From Rhynchonema sp. JSB1_4 (lineage: Eukaryota; Nematoda; Chromadorea; Monhysterida; Xyalidae), in the NCBI GenBank assembly GCA_030248065.1, contig JASAMV010006885.1, positions 23,721 to 87,720 on the forward strand: a stretch of DNA of 64,000 nt, in the 5' to 3' direction. The position numbers were made by a program, and so were the translations under genes. Numbering within the stretch: position 1 is the stretch's first letter; each line of letters begins with the position of its first letter. Below, in pieces: positions 1-11,796 of this stretch. The notes under the pieces are model-generated. The model saw only the letters and a list, made by a program, of their open reading frames with translations, searched no databases and was not told where the DNA came from.

Positions 1-71
1 TGAATTGTTCGTATCGAATTTGATTGTATCAGTGATTGCATTTGTGGAACACCGCAACGCCCGTCTATTTC

Positions 72-240
72 CAGTGGCGTAGCAAGGGGGCGCCGTGACA
101 GCTACACATTTTTTTGCCAAAACAAGTCAAACGTTGAAAAAGCACCAAGTAAAAAGGTTTTTTAAATTATAATGACCCCTGGGCAAAGCGACTTCACCCA
201 TGGCGCCCCCCCCCTAAGACCAGGCCCAGCTACGCCCTCG
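72..240. repeat. MITE-like element with GGCGTAGC ends
   Basis: The left end reads CAGTGGCGTAGC and the right end carries the complement AGCTACGCC, with a GGCGCC-rich stretch next to each. This end type resembles hAT-class miniature elements. I see no clean 8-bp target duplication, so the exact right border is uncertain. Confidence 0.5.
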
Positions 241-1873
241 CTTTTTCTGATTTGTATGCAGACCTCTGGACAATCTTGACGCTGTGTTATTATATAAAGC
301 TGACGTGAAACATCAACAAAGCGTTGCATTTGGCAGTTGCTCTTTGCAATGTTGTTGGATACTGGCACCTGAACCTGAAAAGTCTCTATCCGAGCCCGGT
401 TTGTGATTTTATGTGTTTTCGCATTATTTTTCATTTGGTTGCATTATTCTCAACACATAATCTTGTAATGCGGCTTTACTTGCCACGCTCGCCAAGCGCT
501 TAGTCTTTGGATAATCTGTTTTGTTTTGCTTGATTTGTTGTCGTGAGGAAATGCATTTATAGCCGATATTGTACATTTTAGCATTTGATGATTATTTTGT
601 AAAGTCACCATATTTGTAATGTTTTTGGTTTCTCAGTTTTTATGCTCGCTAATGGGTTAACATTCAATCAACTACGTTATCCGATTTATCGTGCAATTTG
701 CTTCATACGCTGTTATTTTCAATGATCTTGTCCATAATTTAGCTTTAAATTAAGTAGTTGTGTATTTATTGTGCATATATTTGTGCCATGTATAATAATC
801 GAGCTCTGAACTATTATAACCCTAATCAGATGTTTTCACAGAAATTAGGGTAAAATTTTCGTCCACTTGTAGTCCAACTTTATGAGTGTAAACGCGAGGC
901 TTGTTTTTGGAGATTTTCTTCCTCTAGGTATTCGAACAATCGTTAGTTTGCAATGATTTTTGTAAATTGGTGTTTTATGCCTATTTTTGGTTGAAATACA
1001 TTTATGATATCTCGTTGTAAGGTGCTTTTGTATTTCCTGCTTTGAGAACTTAACATCGCCTCCCGTTGATGCCGTTGTTAATTTTGTAATTTTGTTCCAA
1101 ACAGGCGTAAAATTATGATATTTTCGCGCCTCTCGTGTATTTGTAGGCATTCCTTTTTTGTTCATTTTTTGGAGAAAAATCTTTCAAAGTCAACCTACAA
1201 GTGCGCCGTCCCTCCGCTATGATTGTCTCTGAATTCGATTCCGTTTGAGTTTCGTTGTTTATTTTTTTATCTCAAAATATTGTGCAACTGCGCTGTTTTT
1301 CTTGGTGGAATGCATAAAAGTATAACGAAATCCATCAGAATGTCGTTTGACGCATGCTCCATTAAATAGTTTTTGGTATGGGCGCCGTAATTTTCGTCAT
1401 AGCCGTGTGTACCTTCTGGTCCGTCCATAAACCTTGACCTCACCACCGCTGGTATTTGGACAAGTTTTGTGCTGCGCGCAGTAGGTAGACAACCGAGGTG
1501 ACAACGCAGCGCAAGTTTGCTCGGACACAAACACAGAATGTGTTGAATTGTGGTTCGTGCTAACGCAGCAATATTGTTATGGCAAGGTTTTGGCCGTTGA
1601 ACGTGTCAGTCAGTTTTAATTCTGGTCATTGCTGAAGGCGTAGCGGGTGGCCGATGTTTCAGGGGCGACGCATAAAAAATCACAGACCAATTATTGTCAG
1701 TACAACTTTTAACTTTGCTCTGGGCAGTAGTGGTTGGCCAGCGTCAGTGTGCATGCACCAGGTGGCCACGTGAAAAGACGCGTGTTGATTAGAAACAAAC
1801 CTGATGTACAGATTGGAAGTGTGTCTACGCGGTTGCATTTTTATTGTGCAACTTTGAGGCGCAGCCAGACCGC
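241..1873. other. Intergenic, no gene supported
   Basis: This AT-rich stretch has only short open frames (for example on the minus strand at 845-1165 and 1267-1530). None has recognisable domains, convincing codon use or splice context. Confidence 0.5.
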
Positions 1874-1955
1874 GCTCCCGTAGCTCAGTTGGCAGAGCAA
1901 CTGGCCATACAGGCTTGAGACTGGGAGGTCGGAGGTTCGAGTCCGTCCGGGAACA
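1874..1955 (+). repeat. tRNA-like SINE fragment
   Basis: It has an A-box-like TAGCTCAGTTGG, a B-box GGTTCGAGTCC and a seven-pair acceptor stem (GCTCCCG with CGGGAAC). The middle does not form a normal 7-base anticodon loop. The flanks (CGCAGCCAGACCGC before, GTGGCGG after) are shared with four other copies in the window. This points to a tRNA-derived repeat rather than a working tRNA gene. Confidence 0.6.
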
Positions 1956-3088
1956 TTGGCGTGGCGGTTCACAGGGGCTTAGCTGGGTCTGAATTTAGGG
2001 GGTACCTGGACAAAAGTCATTTTTATCCAGTGCTCGTTCAAAACTCTGCACCTATCAAACCATGTATCATTCAAATCAGTCGCGAAAATTTTGACTTTTT
2101 TGTTCCCGAAACCACCAAAACCCAGTAAAAATGCATGCGTGTATTTTACGCTCTCAGCGCCCAATTTTTTGACATTTGCAGTGTTCAAGAGCTAAAGCCT
2201 TTTTCCTTTTTAAAAGTGGGAGGCCTTTTTCCTTCTCGTAACTTCTGGGAGGGGTACGGTGGTGGCCGGGCAATTGAGCAAGACCAGTTTGAGCAAGACC
2301 ACTTTGAGCAAGAAAAAAAGAGCAGAGCCAAAAGGGCAAAGCCCAAATAAGGGCAAGACCAAAAGGGCAAAGCCCAAATAAGAGCAAGACCAAAAGGGCA
2401 ATACCAAAAGGGCAAGACCAAAAGGGCAATACCAAAAGAGCAATACCAAAAGGGCAATACCAAAAGGGCAAGACCAAAAGGGCAACGTCCAAAAGGGCAA
2501 AGTCCAGACCAAAGTCCAATTATCGCATTACAATACGTTGTTCAGTCAGGCAATTGATTCCACATTATATTTGTAGCGTTTTAGTATAGCATTTTATAGC
2601 ATTTAGCATTACATTTTGCTGTCACCTTACAAGATCAGGAATAAATCATAGCTTTCTTGGGTCAATTGTACCTATCCTTGTGAGCTGTGTCTTCATGAGT
2701 TGACTTATTTTTCTTGGTAGCAAATATTCTGCCACAGTGCTGTAAATCACTTAGTTGACTCAAGTTTCACCGTGCAGAAATGCATACAGGCACCTGCAAA
2801 GCTGCGAATGTCAAAATGCTGATGTCACCGCTGACCTGGCAACACAACATGTCGAAACAGTCAATGAAACCAGGGTTGGAAAAAAAATTTTTTTAAACAA
2901 GTTTTTTTTTAAAAAAATTTTTGTTTTAAAAAATTTTTTTTTAAAAAGTCTGAGATTCGGGGAAATTTTACCAAATTTGCCTAAAAACGCGCAAAATCGC
3001 GAAAAAATGCAACTTTAATTGACAAGTCACTTTCGTGACTTGGTTTGCATCACTTACATATGTAGGGTGTTTATAGTCAAACCACCAG

Positions 3089-3416
3089 CTCATGAGACGA
3101 CTTTTTTCAAAGCTTGCCTGGCCGGACTCAAAAATGCACCGGTTACACGGGTTTTCGCAAACAAAAGAAAGAGATCGTGCTGAGAGACATGATGACAACT
3201 TCCAGCTGGCTGACCTCAATTTGTTGCGTGCTTACGCGAACAGCAGCGTTGTTCAACACACAAATGTTTTGGGAGTCAAAAGGGAATTTACGCACCGAGG
3301 TGGAGAGCGTACTTTAAAAAATACATACGTTTCTCTTTCTTTCATTTCCGAAACACGTGGAACCGGAACATTATTGGATCCGCACAAGTCAACTTCAAAA
3401 TAAGTCGTCTCATGAG
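3089..3416. repeat. MITE, 15-bp perfect TIR
   Basis: CTCATGAGACGACTT at 3089-3103 is exactly inverted at 3402-3416. The element is 328 bp, lies in the spacer between the inverted minisatellites, and resembles the element at 49510-49715 in its end sequence. Confidence 0.7.
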
Positions 3417-3566
3417 TTCGTGGCTGGACTATACTGCTGTTTCACTGTATGAATTGTGCCTTTCTTGAATATCAAGGTTGTGACACGTTGCATGACATAT
3501 GAATATCGTGGGGTGATCCGTGATCACCGTTTCAATGAAAAGCAGTGTGTGATTTTTAACAGTAAA

Positions 3567-3752
3567 GGCAATCTACACCAACACGAGCCCGATTTCGAAG
3601 GTGGTGTGTATTCAAAACGAATAGAAAGAGAAAATCATCATGCTCCACTTTGTATTCTTCAACGTGTAACATTTCCCAAATCAGCAGCCACGTGTGAATG
3701 TTTCACTATTCTGCCAGCTGCGAAATCGGGCTCGTGTTGGCGTGGTTTGCCT
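3567..3752. repeat. Hairpin-forming inverted repeat
   Basis: About 31 bases at 3567-3597, including CAACACGAGCCCGATTTCG, are inverted at 3722-3752 with few mismatches. About 125 bases separate the arms. Confidence 0.65.
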
Positions 3753-4861
3753 TTATATACGTAGTTTACCATCATTGTTGCGTATTTGCTCATGGGCGAT
3801 GCCCACTGAGCAGGCGTGTTCGCACCAAACCTCGTCCGCTCAGCTGATGTTTTTGCATTGGCACAGACGCGCGGTATCCACGGCCACAGCTTTCCCTCTC
3901 TTTGAAGCAATGCATTGCACGCATGAGAAACAAAATTCAAAATGCAGAGTGCTAAAAAACAAGGTGAATTTTACACCCTAAAGCGCTACAAACAGTGGAA
4001 TCAAGGTCCAATTGCCTGAACAACGTGTTGTAGTGCGATAATTGGACTTTGCCCTTTTGGTCTGGACTTTGCCCTTTTGGTCTTGCCCTTTTGGTCCTGC
4101 CCTTTTGGTATTGCCCTTTTGGTATTGCCCTTTTGGTATTGCCCTTTTGGTATTGCCCTTTTGGTCTTGCTCTTATTTGGGCTTTGCCCTTTTGGTCTTG
4201 CCCTTATTTGGGCTTTGCCCTTTTGGCCTTGCCCTTATTTTGGCTTTGCCCTTTTGGCTCTGCTCTTTTTCACTTGCTCAAAGTGGTCTTGCTCAAAGTG
4301 GTCTTGCTCAATTGCCCGTGAGCCGGGTACGGTACCCTCTGAGAGCGGCTGAAGGGTACTGTACACCAGATACCCCACGCTACTGCGCTTGTGCAGATTC
4401 GGCACCGTACCGATTAAATCCCGTATCACTCAAAGCAGTGGAAACGCGCGTAGCGCGTGAAAATATTCTGACTTTTTTGTTCCCGGAACCATCAGAAGCT
4501 ACATACCTGACGCGCGAAGCGCTCGATTTTTTACTTTTGAAGAGTTCGAGAGTGAAAATCGTGCGATTTAGGGGTCCTTTTCCCTGCTTCGCCACTAGCG
4601 GTTCAAAGTTCACACTGATCACAACAAAACACCTAATCATTTCAGTCATCTGTGCGCTGCATCATTTCCTTATTTCAATCAATCAGCTATAACGTAGCCA
4701 GCAACACTTGTCATTTTGCCGAATGTCACGTGTTCACCATATTTTATCACTAGTGATAGTGGATTCAATTTCTTTCATATCGCTTTCTAATTCAATTTGT
4801 CTCAAAACGTTTTGAACACGTCGATTGGAAATCACGCCGCCGTATTTATGCCCAATGGAAT

Positions 4862-5213
4862 CAGAGGTCGCAATCGGGCCGCCCCGACCCCGTTCCGGGC
4901 CGCAGATTTGGAGGGTCGGGCCGGGCCGGGCCGGGAATCCCGGCCCGAAGCTTCTGAAGTGACTTATTTTACTGAAAAAGTAGGGATTTTTTTGTCAAAA
5001 ATGCGAAAATTTCTGACGGAATCGGCAAATACATAAGTGATCAGTATTGTCTATCTGACGACTTTTTCATGGAAGACAATGACTTTTCAACCAAAAAAAT
5101 ATGTTCAAAAAATCGCAAAAATTATGACAAAAATTGAGAGGTCGGGCCGGGCCGGACCGGAGATTTGGGGGCTCGGGCCGGGCCGGCCAAACCCGGCCCG
5201 ATTGTGACCTCTG
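4862..5213. mobile_element. hAT-type MITE, GC-rich ends, 8-bp TSD
   Basis: The ends CAGAGGTCGCAATCGGGCC and GGCCCGATTGTGACCTCTG are near-perfect inverted repeats. The element is flanked by a perfect 8-bp direct repeat, AATGGAAT (4854-4861 and 5214-5221). The subterminal zones are made of GGGCCG repeats and the middle is AT-rich. There is no transposase. An 8-bp duplication with CAG-type ends is typical of the hAT superfamily. Confidence 0.85.
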
Positions 5214-5277
5214 AATGGAATGTTTCTAAAATGCGCTCTAAATACGTTCGAGCAACCCAACCTTCTTTTGCTTATAG

Positions 5278-5777
5278 CAGGGTTGGGCAAAAAAAACGAC
5301 ATCGTAGTTTTTTCTTAAAAAAGGTTTTTTAAAAAAACGTCTGGGTCGTTTTTCGTTTTTTTAAATCCTGAATTTCCATGATTTTCCCTGATTTTTTCAG
5401 GGAAAGTACCTTGATTTTCATGGAAAATCAATTTTTTGTCCCATTTTTTTCAAAAAATTTTCGACCAATTTTTACTTTGTCGAAATACGTCGATATACGG
5501 AGTTTGACTTTCAATGATGACCCCGGCCAAAGTTGGTCCCATGATGCGGGTCTGATATGGGATCTTAACAACTCGCTTGAAAAGGGTTGAAACCAGTTTA
5601 TTTTGCCTCAGAACACATAGAATTACTTCATTTAACCACGTTTTCTTCCCAACATAAGCGTTTTCCATTTTTTTGGGGGCATATTTGGTCATCTGGGCGT
5701 TTTTTAAAAAAGCATTTTTTTAAAACGTTTTTTTTAAACGAATTTTTGAGAAAAAAACGTTTTTTTGCCCAACCCTG
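5278..5777. mobile_element. hAT-type MITE, copy 1 (CAGGGTTGGGCAAAA ends)
   Basis: The element is bounded by CAGGGTTGGGCAAAAAA and its inverted copy. The subterminal zones are A/T homopolymer runs and the core is unique and shared closely with 59096-59610. No clear target duplication is visible for this copy, which suggests it is older. It is non-autonomous, with no transposase frame. Confidence 0.8.
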
Positions 5778-8700
5778 ATTATAACCACCCTTTGTGCATA
5801 TGTGGTAAAACTAACCATAGCGGAGTGGGATTTCCATATTGTGTCGTTGGTTCTTTTGGAATGTTCATGTACTTCTTTCGTTTTCGCTGCGCTTCACATC
5901 ACGACAGAATTTCTACTTTTTCTAGAATGGGTCAGATCAGATTCACAAACACATTAAAAAACGCTCGTCGTGAATTGGTTGTCCGAATGTTAGGACGAGT
6001 TGTTCTTTTCGAGTCAGTCAGTCAGTTTTTTTAGCAGCATATATAGGTAGTTGATCGGAATTAGTACTCGGAAAAAGAGCTAAGGACAACGATGGAAACC
6101 TTTTTGTTGTTCGTGGTTTCGGCTCAAATGCATTTCACTTGTGGTTCGTTTTGTGTTCATGGACATTCATTATATCAGATTAGGACTATCAGCAACCGTG
6201 TGATGTATCTGTATGTCTGGTACAAATGTTCATTCTGATAAAAACGCCAGCTCGCAAAAGAAACACGTTGTATACCGACCATAAGTTCCTATTCATAACA
6301 GATGTCCCCTCTTAAAAGTAGCCGCTCGGTACGAGAGCGCAGGCTCGCCTCAGTAGACCGGATTTGCTTTGGCTTTGGCTTGCTTACCAGGCTTGGGCCG
6401 CAGCCAGGAAGACCTAATGCACATAAAACTGTGCTTGTGGGTAGGCTCAGGCCCAGGAGCGTGCCTAAACTTGAGACGAATCTGAGGTATACATTTTCTG
6501 TGAGCGAGCTGCGCTGCCCTTTCAGCAGAAGCCCTTTCACAGAGCATGTCTGAAAAGCTCGCCCCTATAATTGAGGATCCCCTTTGATAAACTAACCTGG
6601 AGCACGGCGAAAGCCCTCCAAATCTAGACCCCAATAATGGGTGTTCGCAATCCTTCACCATAAAACAGTCTCATATTTTATTGTATAGTAGATGTTCGTT
6701 TTTCGTCATATTTATGCTTACCGACCATCATGTGATCTGGTCATTTTACAGTATTTGGTAAATCAACACTCTTTCTGGCAATGTTTTCGTCCCCCAATTT
6801 TCAAAGCGAAGCTGGAAACTAGAAGCCATTCAACTATGTAAATGAGGTATTTACATTAGTGTTTTATACACGTGTATAACGACACCGTAACCGCTCTGAG
6901 CACTGTACAGTATAAATAAACCAGAGAAAAACTGAAAAATCACCTTTTAGGCGAAAATTTACTATAGGTTTCGGGTGCCAGTTTTCTGCATTGGAATGCT
7001 GCTTTCTATAGCTTTCAAATTATCTTTTGGTGTTACAACCTATGCATCAGTTGCGTGTCGTTTGACAATTAGATGCGCTCTCTGTTTTTCTACCGATCCT
7101 GTGGGAGTGGGGTGTTCTCGTCGAACGCTGGTATAGACATGTTATAGCTTACGTACACCTTTGGAACTACGGTAAAAATGTAGTAAATGTGTGGCGTTTG
7201 CACTTGTTTCTTTGAAGCTATGTAAGCATGGGTACTGCTCGTGCACGGTACATACATGTACGTCATCTTGGGAACCCGACCCGAAACCTCACTAAGATTG
7301 CCTCGTGATGGACGTTGAGATAAGTACAGCACTGTGTCCATGTATGCACACCACAGGTGAACTTTCCCAAACACGCCTCCAGAAATTATCCTGTTCAACT
7401 AAAAGGAGCTCCACCATCATGCAGCCAGCAGCAAAATGAGCTGGGAGCTGACCGTCTCCCCTAATACAACATCAGGAAATCACTGCCGCTGATGCTTCCC
7501 AGTTCAAAGCCTACACCAGTTTACTGAACTCATTACCAAAATTTCGTCATCGCTGCTCGATATTTCCCATGCCCAGCTACCGCAATGTGCCAGAAGTGCA
7601 ATTTCAATTTGAACGCCTGTGTGAACGTTTCTATCAGTCAAACTTATTAGCCAGGCAGCCCACCCGCCCATGACTCGCGCAGTATGAGGCACTCTCTGTA
7701 TACTTTTTATGACTTTCCAAAAATTTTCATTGCGTTGGTTAACGCGACATTTAAAATTCTCATATGTCTCGTAATGGAACCACGGAACACGAGCAGGCTG
7801 AAATTGTATAACGCCGCTATTCGGTCAACTTTTACGCGACAAGAGCGGGAAATCGACATTAATCTGTCTTGCAGACATTAATGTGAGCAAAAGGTTGCTT
7901 TTGAACCAAACACTTTCTGATTATCGCGACCACACCACGTGCGTCATTACTCATCAAACACGACAAGCGTCAATGGTTGTTACGTTTTGTTGTAGTGCCA
8001 GTTTTAGAGCTCGGCGTTGAAGTTTCCAGGTATTCCATGTTGAACGAGGAACAGTGCCTCTGGTTTTCTTTGATTGAACCTGACACGTTGCTTTTTCATT
8101 TCGGAGGGTTTCCTTGCAGGTTTTTCATACTGCCGGTTGGGGTACTGTATCACGTGTACAGGCTTAGCTAAACGTGACGCCTGCATATGGAACAAGGTTG
8201 CATTTTTTCGCGTTGCCAAGTGCAGTGCAATGCACAGTCAATTCTGTACGCAGCTGGCAGAACGGTGTATTTCGTTCACTATGAACAATATTCACACACA
8301 ATAGCCGCAGTCAAGCCTTGATCAGATTTTAGGACCAGTCACTTTATACGGTTCGGCGCACAAGTATGACTGTCATGCATATGAGTTTTATTTCGGTTTC
8401 GTTCTGGCAGTAACTCTTTCGGGTTACTTGGCTCTCATTTACTTAATGCACCAGACAACGCGTGGCCACATGCACTTTGTTACAGTGTGGCGTGGCAGGT
8501 GGCACACATAATTTCCGTCGGGTTTCACTTAATATCAAGCTTTTGGCGCCACATGACCGCAATGTCCTGGTAATGAAGTTTGGAAAAATAATTTGACGGT
8601 TGCTAGAATTATGGCATATTTACGTAGGCGTATACGTATACTATTTTTGTGTTCTGGTTATCCTGTTTTCACACCCGCACATTTTTTTTGTAATTGCTAT

Positions 8701-9690
8701 CCAGCGCATCGAAGCTGTCTGTGATACAAATGGAAACGCGACCCGTCTCTGTCACGTGCGCGTTGGAAGTGGGCTTTCACACCAGGTACACTACACTAAG
8801 TAACCAGTGTGATTTCCGCTCTGGGTTGTCGTTTGGGTGTTTATTGAATCGGTAAATTAATCTTAATTTTGTTGCTTACCATTCAAATGCTATTTTTATG
8901 TTGTTTTCAGTTTGTTTGCCACCTCCACATTTCACATCAGAGCTGATCACTAGACGGGACCCGTGCCTACGGCCCGGCTACAGCGCCGCGCCCGTGCCGT
9001 GCCATCCCCCCCCCCCCCCCCGAAGACCCGTTAGCATACCCAAAGCTACCCGTGAAAATTGACCCGTCCGAGGGATGGGGCCACACACAGACATATGTAC
9101 GTCTTCCTGTTTTAGTGGTATAGATGAGAGACAACTTTAGCTAACCGTTATATTATTTGAGTGATTGTATAGTTGAAGCAAAGGATGCACCGTGACAATC
9201 TTAACGGTAACTGTGGTGTCTGCATATATTTGTCCACAAAGCATCGTGATGACCACGAGCATACAGAGTATGTACCTCTGCACGCATACAGGTCTCAAAC
9301 CTCAACCGTTACATGCCTGAGTTTATTTCGACAGCACCTAACATTAATAACCCGAAAGTTTATTGCGGTTCCGCACGTGAGCCCATTTATTTAGTTTACA
9401 TAGTTTATAGCGGATGTGCACATTTACCCTGTCATGTTCGTTCATCAACACATTCATATATCATCCATTTTTTATGTCAGCCGAAACTGCAAAATCGTTC
9501 TAAAAAGTCTAAATTTATCTTGAGTCTGGTCCTGTCTTTTTTCAATCACATGAGCATCGGTTCCAAATGTTCAACTTTATACTGCGCAAATGCGCAATTT
9601 TCAAAACCACACATTGAATGTTCGTATTGTTTTGCAGGTGACAAGGGTGTGCAATATTGAAGTCGGCACAGACAAGAGTGCACAATAATA
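5778..9690. other. Intergenic, no gene supported
   Basis: Only short, unconvincing open frames are present. A run of 16 C lies at 9006-9021 inside a locally GC-rich patch (about 8950-9080). I see no RNA gene or conserved domain. Confidence 0.5.
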
Positions 9691-10197
9691 ATGAACTGCA
9701 GATCGGCATCAAATCTGAACTTGCTGCTGCTGCTCAGTGTTGTACTCATAATGTCGCACAGAGCCAACGGTAACGCACAAGTTTGCCCTTGCAAGTTTAA
9801 AGCAGGTGATTTATACATGCATGAAACGTAAATTTGCGGCATGTGATGAGTATACGAACTGTTGTTCATCAATTTGTTGTCGCATTAAAAACATTTTTGT
9901 AGGTTTTCCTACAGACCAGTACGAGAAGCTGTAAAAATTTAAACAAAATCCACCAATCCGTGTAAGGTATTCCTAATTTCAGCATCGGCAGCTTCGCCAG
10001 AGGAACCAGAGCTGAGCAACGACGACACCGAAGTGTTTGACGAAGATAAACGCAAATTCTGGGGTCATCCTGCTGGCAAACGTAAATTCTGGGGCTACCA
10101 GCAAAAACGTAAATTTTGGGGACATCCAGCAGGCGGAAAGCGTAAGTTTTGGGCTTACCCCGAAGGTAAGCGCAAGTTCTGGAACTTCTCGCCCTAG
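9691..10197 (+). CDS. Precursor of KFW-type secreted peptides (probable neuropeptide gene)
   Basis: There are two exons, 9691-9769 and 9983-10197, joined in phase 1 (G|GTAACG ... TTTCAG|CA), giving 97 residues. Residues 1-24 look like a signal peptide with a Leu-rich core (LLLLLSVVLIM). An acidic spacer ends in DEDKR and is followed by five peptides separated by KR: KFWGHPAG, KFWGYQQ, KFWGHPAGG, KFWAYPEG and the C-terminal KFWNFSP. A Gly before KR in three copies would allow C-terminal amidation. The dibasic sites, signal peptide and repeated related peptides are the classic architecture of a neuropeptide precursor processed in the secretory pathway. I do not recognise the KFW family by name. 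The synonymous codons differ between copies, so the protein, not the DNA, is conserved. The receptor and role are unknown. Confidence 0.85.
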
Positions 10198-10416
10198 TCA
10201 TGTCATCTGAATATTTTGCGTCGATATTTTGAGTGTCATTCAAATGTATCATACACTTGAGATCAATGCCGCGCCGTACTGTGTTGTCTGCTATTGTGTC
10301 ATGATTGTGTTAGGCACCAACCACACACACGACTCTGTGGTAAAGATGAAGTGATTTTGACCACATCTTTTGTTGTAATAGTAGTTCCTCCAGATTTGAT
10401 CATCCTGCTCGACGGT

Positions 10417-10422
10417 AATAAA
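10417..10422 (+). other. Putative polyadenylation signal of the KFW gene
   Basis: AATAAA lies about 220 bases after the stop codon on the same strand. Confidence 0.5.
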
Positions 10423-11047
10423 CAGCGTACATGTTGCTTTTTTGATGCTCTGATGTTGGCGATTTCTGATTAAGTTAAGAAACTACGACTGCGTTTATTG
10501 CATGATCAGTCAGAAACAATGTCAGATTCGGCTATCGGGTACATAATGCTGTTCATCTATAGGTCGCAAAAACGTCAAACCCGCGCTCACAAAAATAAAA
10601 CAGTAAGATAAGCTGAGAGAACTTAAGAAAAAAATCGGGGTACATGGTACGTACAGTAAAAATCTGTCAACAAAATTTCAGCGCAAAGACAAAAATGGTC
10701 CTGTATTACGATGGCCGAATTTCGTTCTCGACTCACTTAGCCAGAGCTAGCCAGAACTAATTACACATCTGACTAGCAACAACTCAACGTTCGCAAACAA
10801 GTAACAAAACACAAGTTATTTTGCAGAATATGTCCATGCGACCCTGGATACCCCTGAGTTCGGGTGTTTTGACATTTTGTCGAAAGAGCTCATTAATCGT
10901 CCAGCCAAAAATTCACCTTTTCATTCTCAAACTGAAATAATTACCTTTGTGGCAGCAGTTGTGGTTGAATGGTACAACAAAGTACAAAGTATGAAAATCG
11001 TGCGATCTGAGCTATAAATTTTTGGTCATCTCTCACAGTGTTGTGTA

Positions 11048-11796
11048 TCACCAAAACTGCAGCCACTCAAGCCAACTACGTCGTGGATTTTCATTTCCAT
11101 CGTTATCTGATGACCTCACGCCGACATCGACGGCATCGGCGCGAGCTGTCAACAGATTGTAGCCTTTCTCGCAGCAGACGTTTGTGCAAAGCGCGAGACT
11201 TTCGAAATTGTTCAAATTTCCCGCGCATCCCGTGAACAGGAACGGCACGCACGAATCCGTAGCCGGATTGTAGCCATATCGCGTCGATAAATTGGCGGGG
11301 CTGCGCGATTGCACACTTGATGACGACGACCGACGACCACCGCACGAGCCGGGGTCACGCGGCAGCAGGCAGAAATGCTCTGTGGGAAACACTAGGTATT
11401 TTTTTCACATTCACATGTTTCTAAACAGTTGGTTACTTTCATGCACTAACTTGGATCTGGACAACAATACGAGTCACCGCTGGTCATAACATTACAGATG
11501 TAGTTGCTTGCTGAACAGTCAGGCGTCAACGTGTCCTTTTCGAATTCACATCGCACCTCAACAACAATAGTTGTTTTCATTAAGGTTAACGTTTTGAATT
11601 TTGTGAATTGTCTGCTCATTTGAAGGATTAAGAAGCGGTACCGTTTTGCCCGATCGGGCATCCCTGAGTGGCTGTCCCTGCGGGCACACTCCCGGATAGT
11701 GTAACAGTGGTGCGCCAGTGCGGTGCTTGTCGTTGTGCGTGCTATTATTGAGCTTGGATGAGCGCAGGTGTGCCGCTACTGATTTGGGTATCGGCA
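11048..11796 (-). CDS. Exons 38-40: L16, canonical Kunitz K18 and C-terminus
   Basis: L16 is split over exons 38 (11796-11642, GVCPQGQPLRDARSGKT) and 39 (11556-11451, VRCEFEKDTLTPDCSAS...SYCCPDP) by an 85-base phase-0 intron. Exon 40 (11379-11048) encodes K18, which has all six Kunitz cysteines (C-8 residues-C, then SCVPFLFTGCAGNLNNF...C...C). It carries an insertion of about 18 residues rich in Ser/Arg just after the reactive-site Cys. The tail ends RRSWLEWLQFW and the stop is TGA. Confidence 0.9.

Larger units (their letters stand above)
2230..4360. repeat. Inverted pair of AAAAGGGCAAGACC minisatellites
   Basis: The left arm (about 2230-2570) is built of about 14-bp units of the type AAAAGGGCAAGACC. 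The right arm (about 3985-4360) is its reverse complement, including unique edge sequence such as CAATTATCGCATTACAA and GAGCAAGACCACTTTGAGC. The arms are about 1.4 kb apart and could form a long hairpin. The long open frames across them are by-products of the simple repeat. Confidence 0.75.

Noticed and set aside
1874..1955. Functional tRNA gene
   Set aside because: The boxes and acceptor stem are good, but no 5-bp anticodon stem with a 7-base loop forms without a large insertion, and the flanks are repetitive.
4042..4692. 216-codon plus-strand frame rich in ALLVLPFWYCPFG
   Set aside because: It is a translation of the AAAAGGGCAAGACC minisatellite and appears in several frames and also in the inverted arm.
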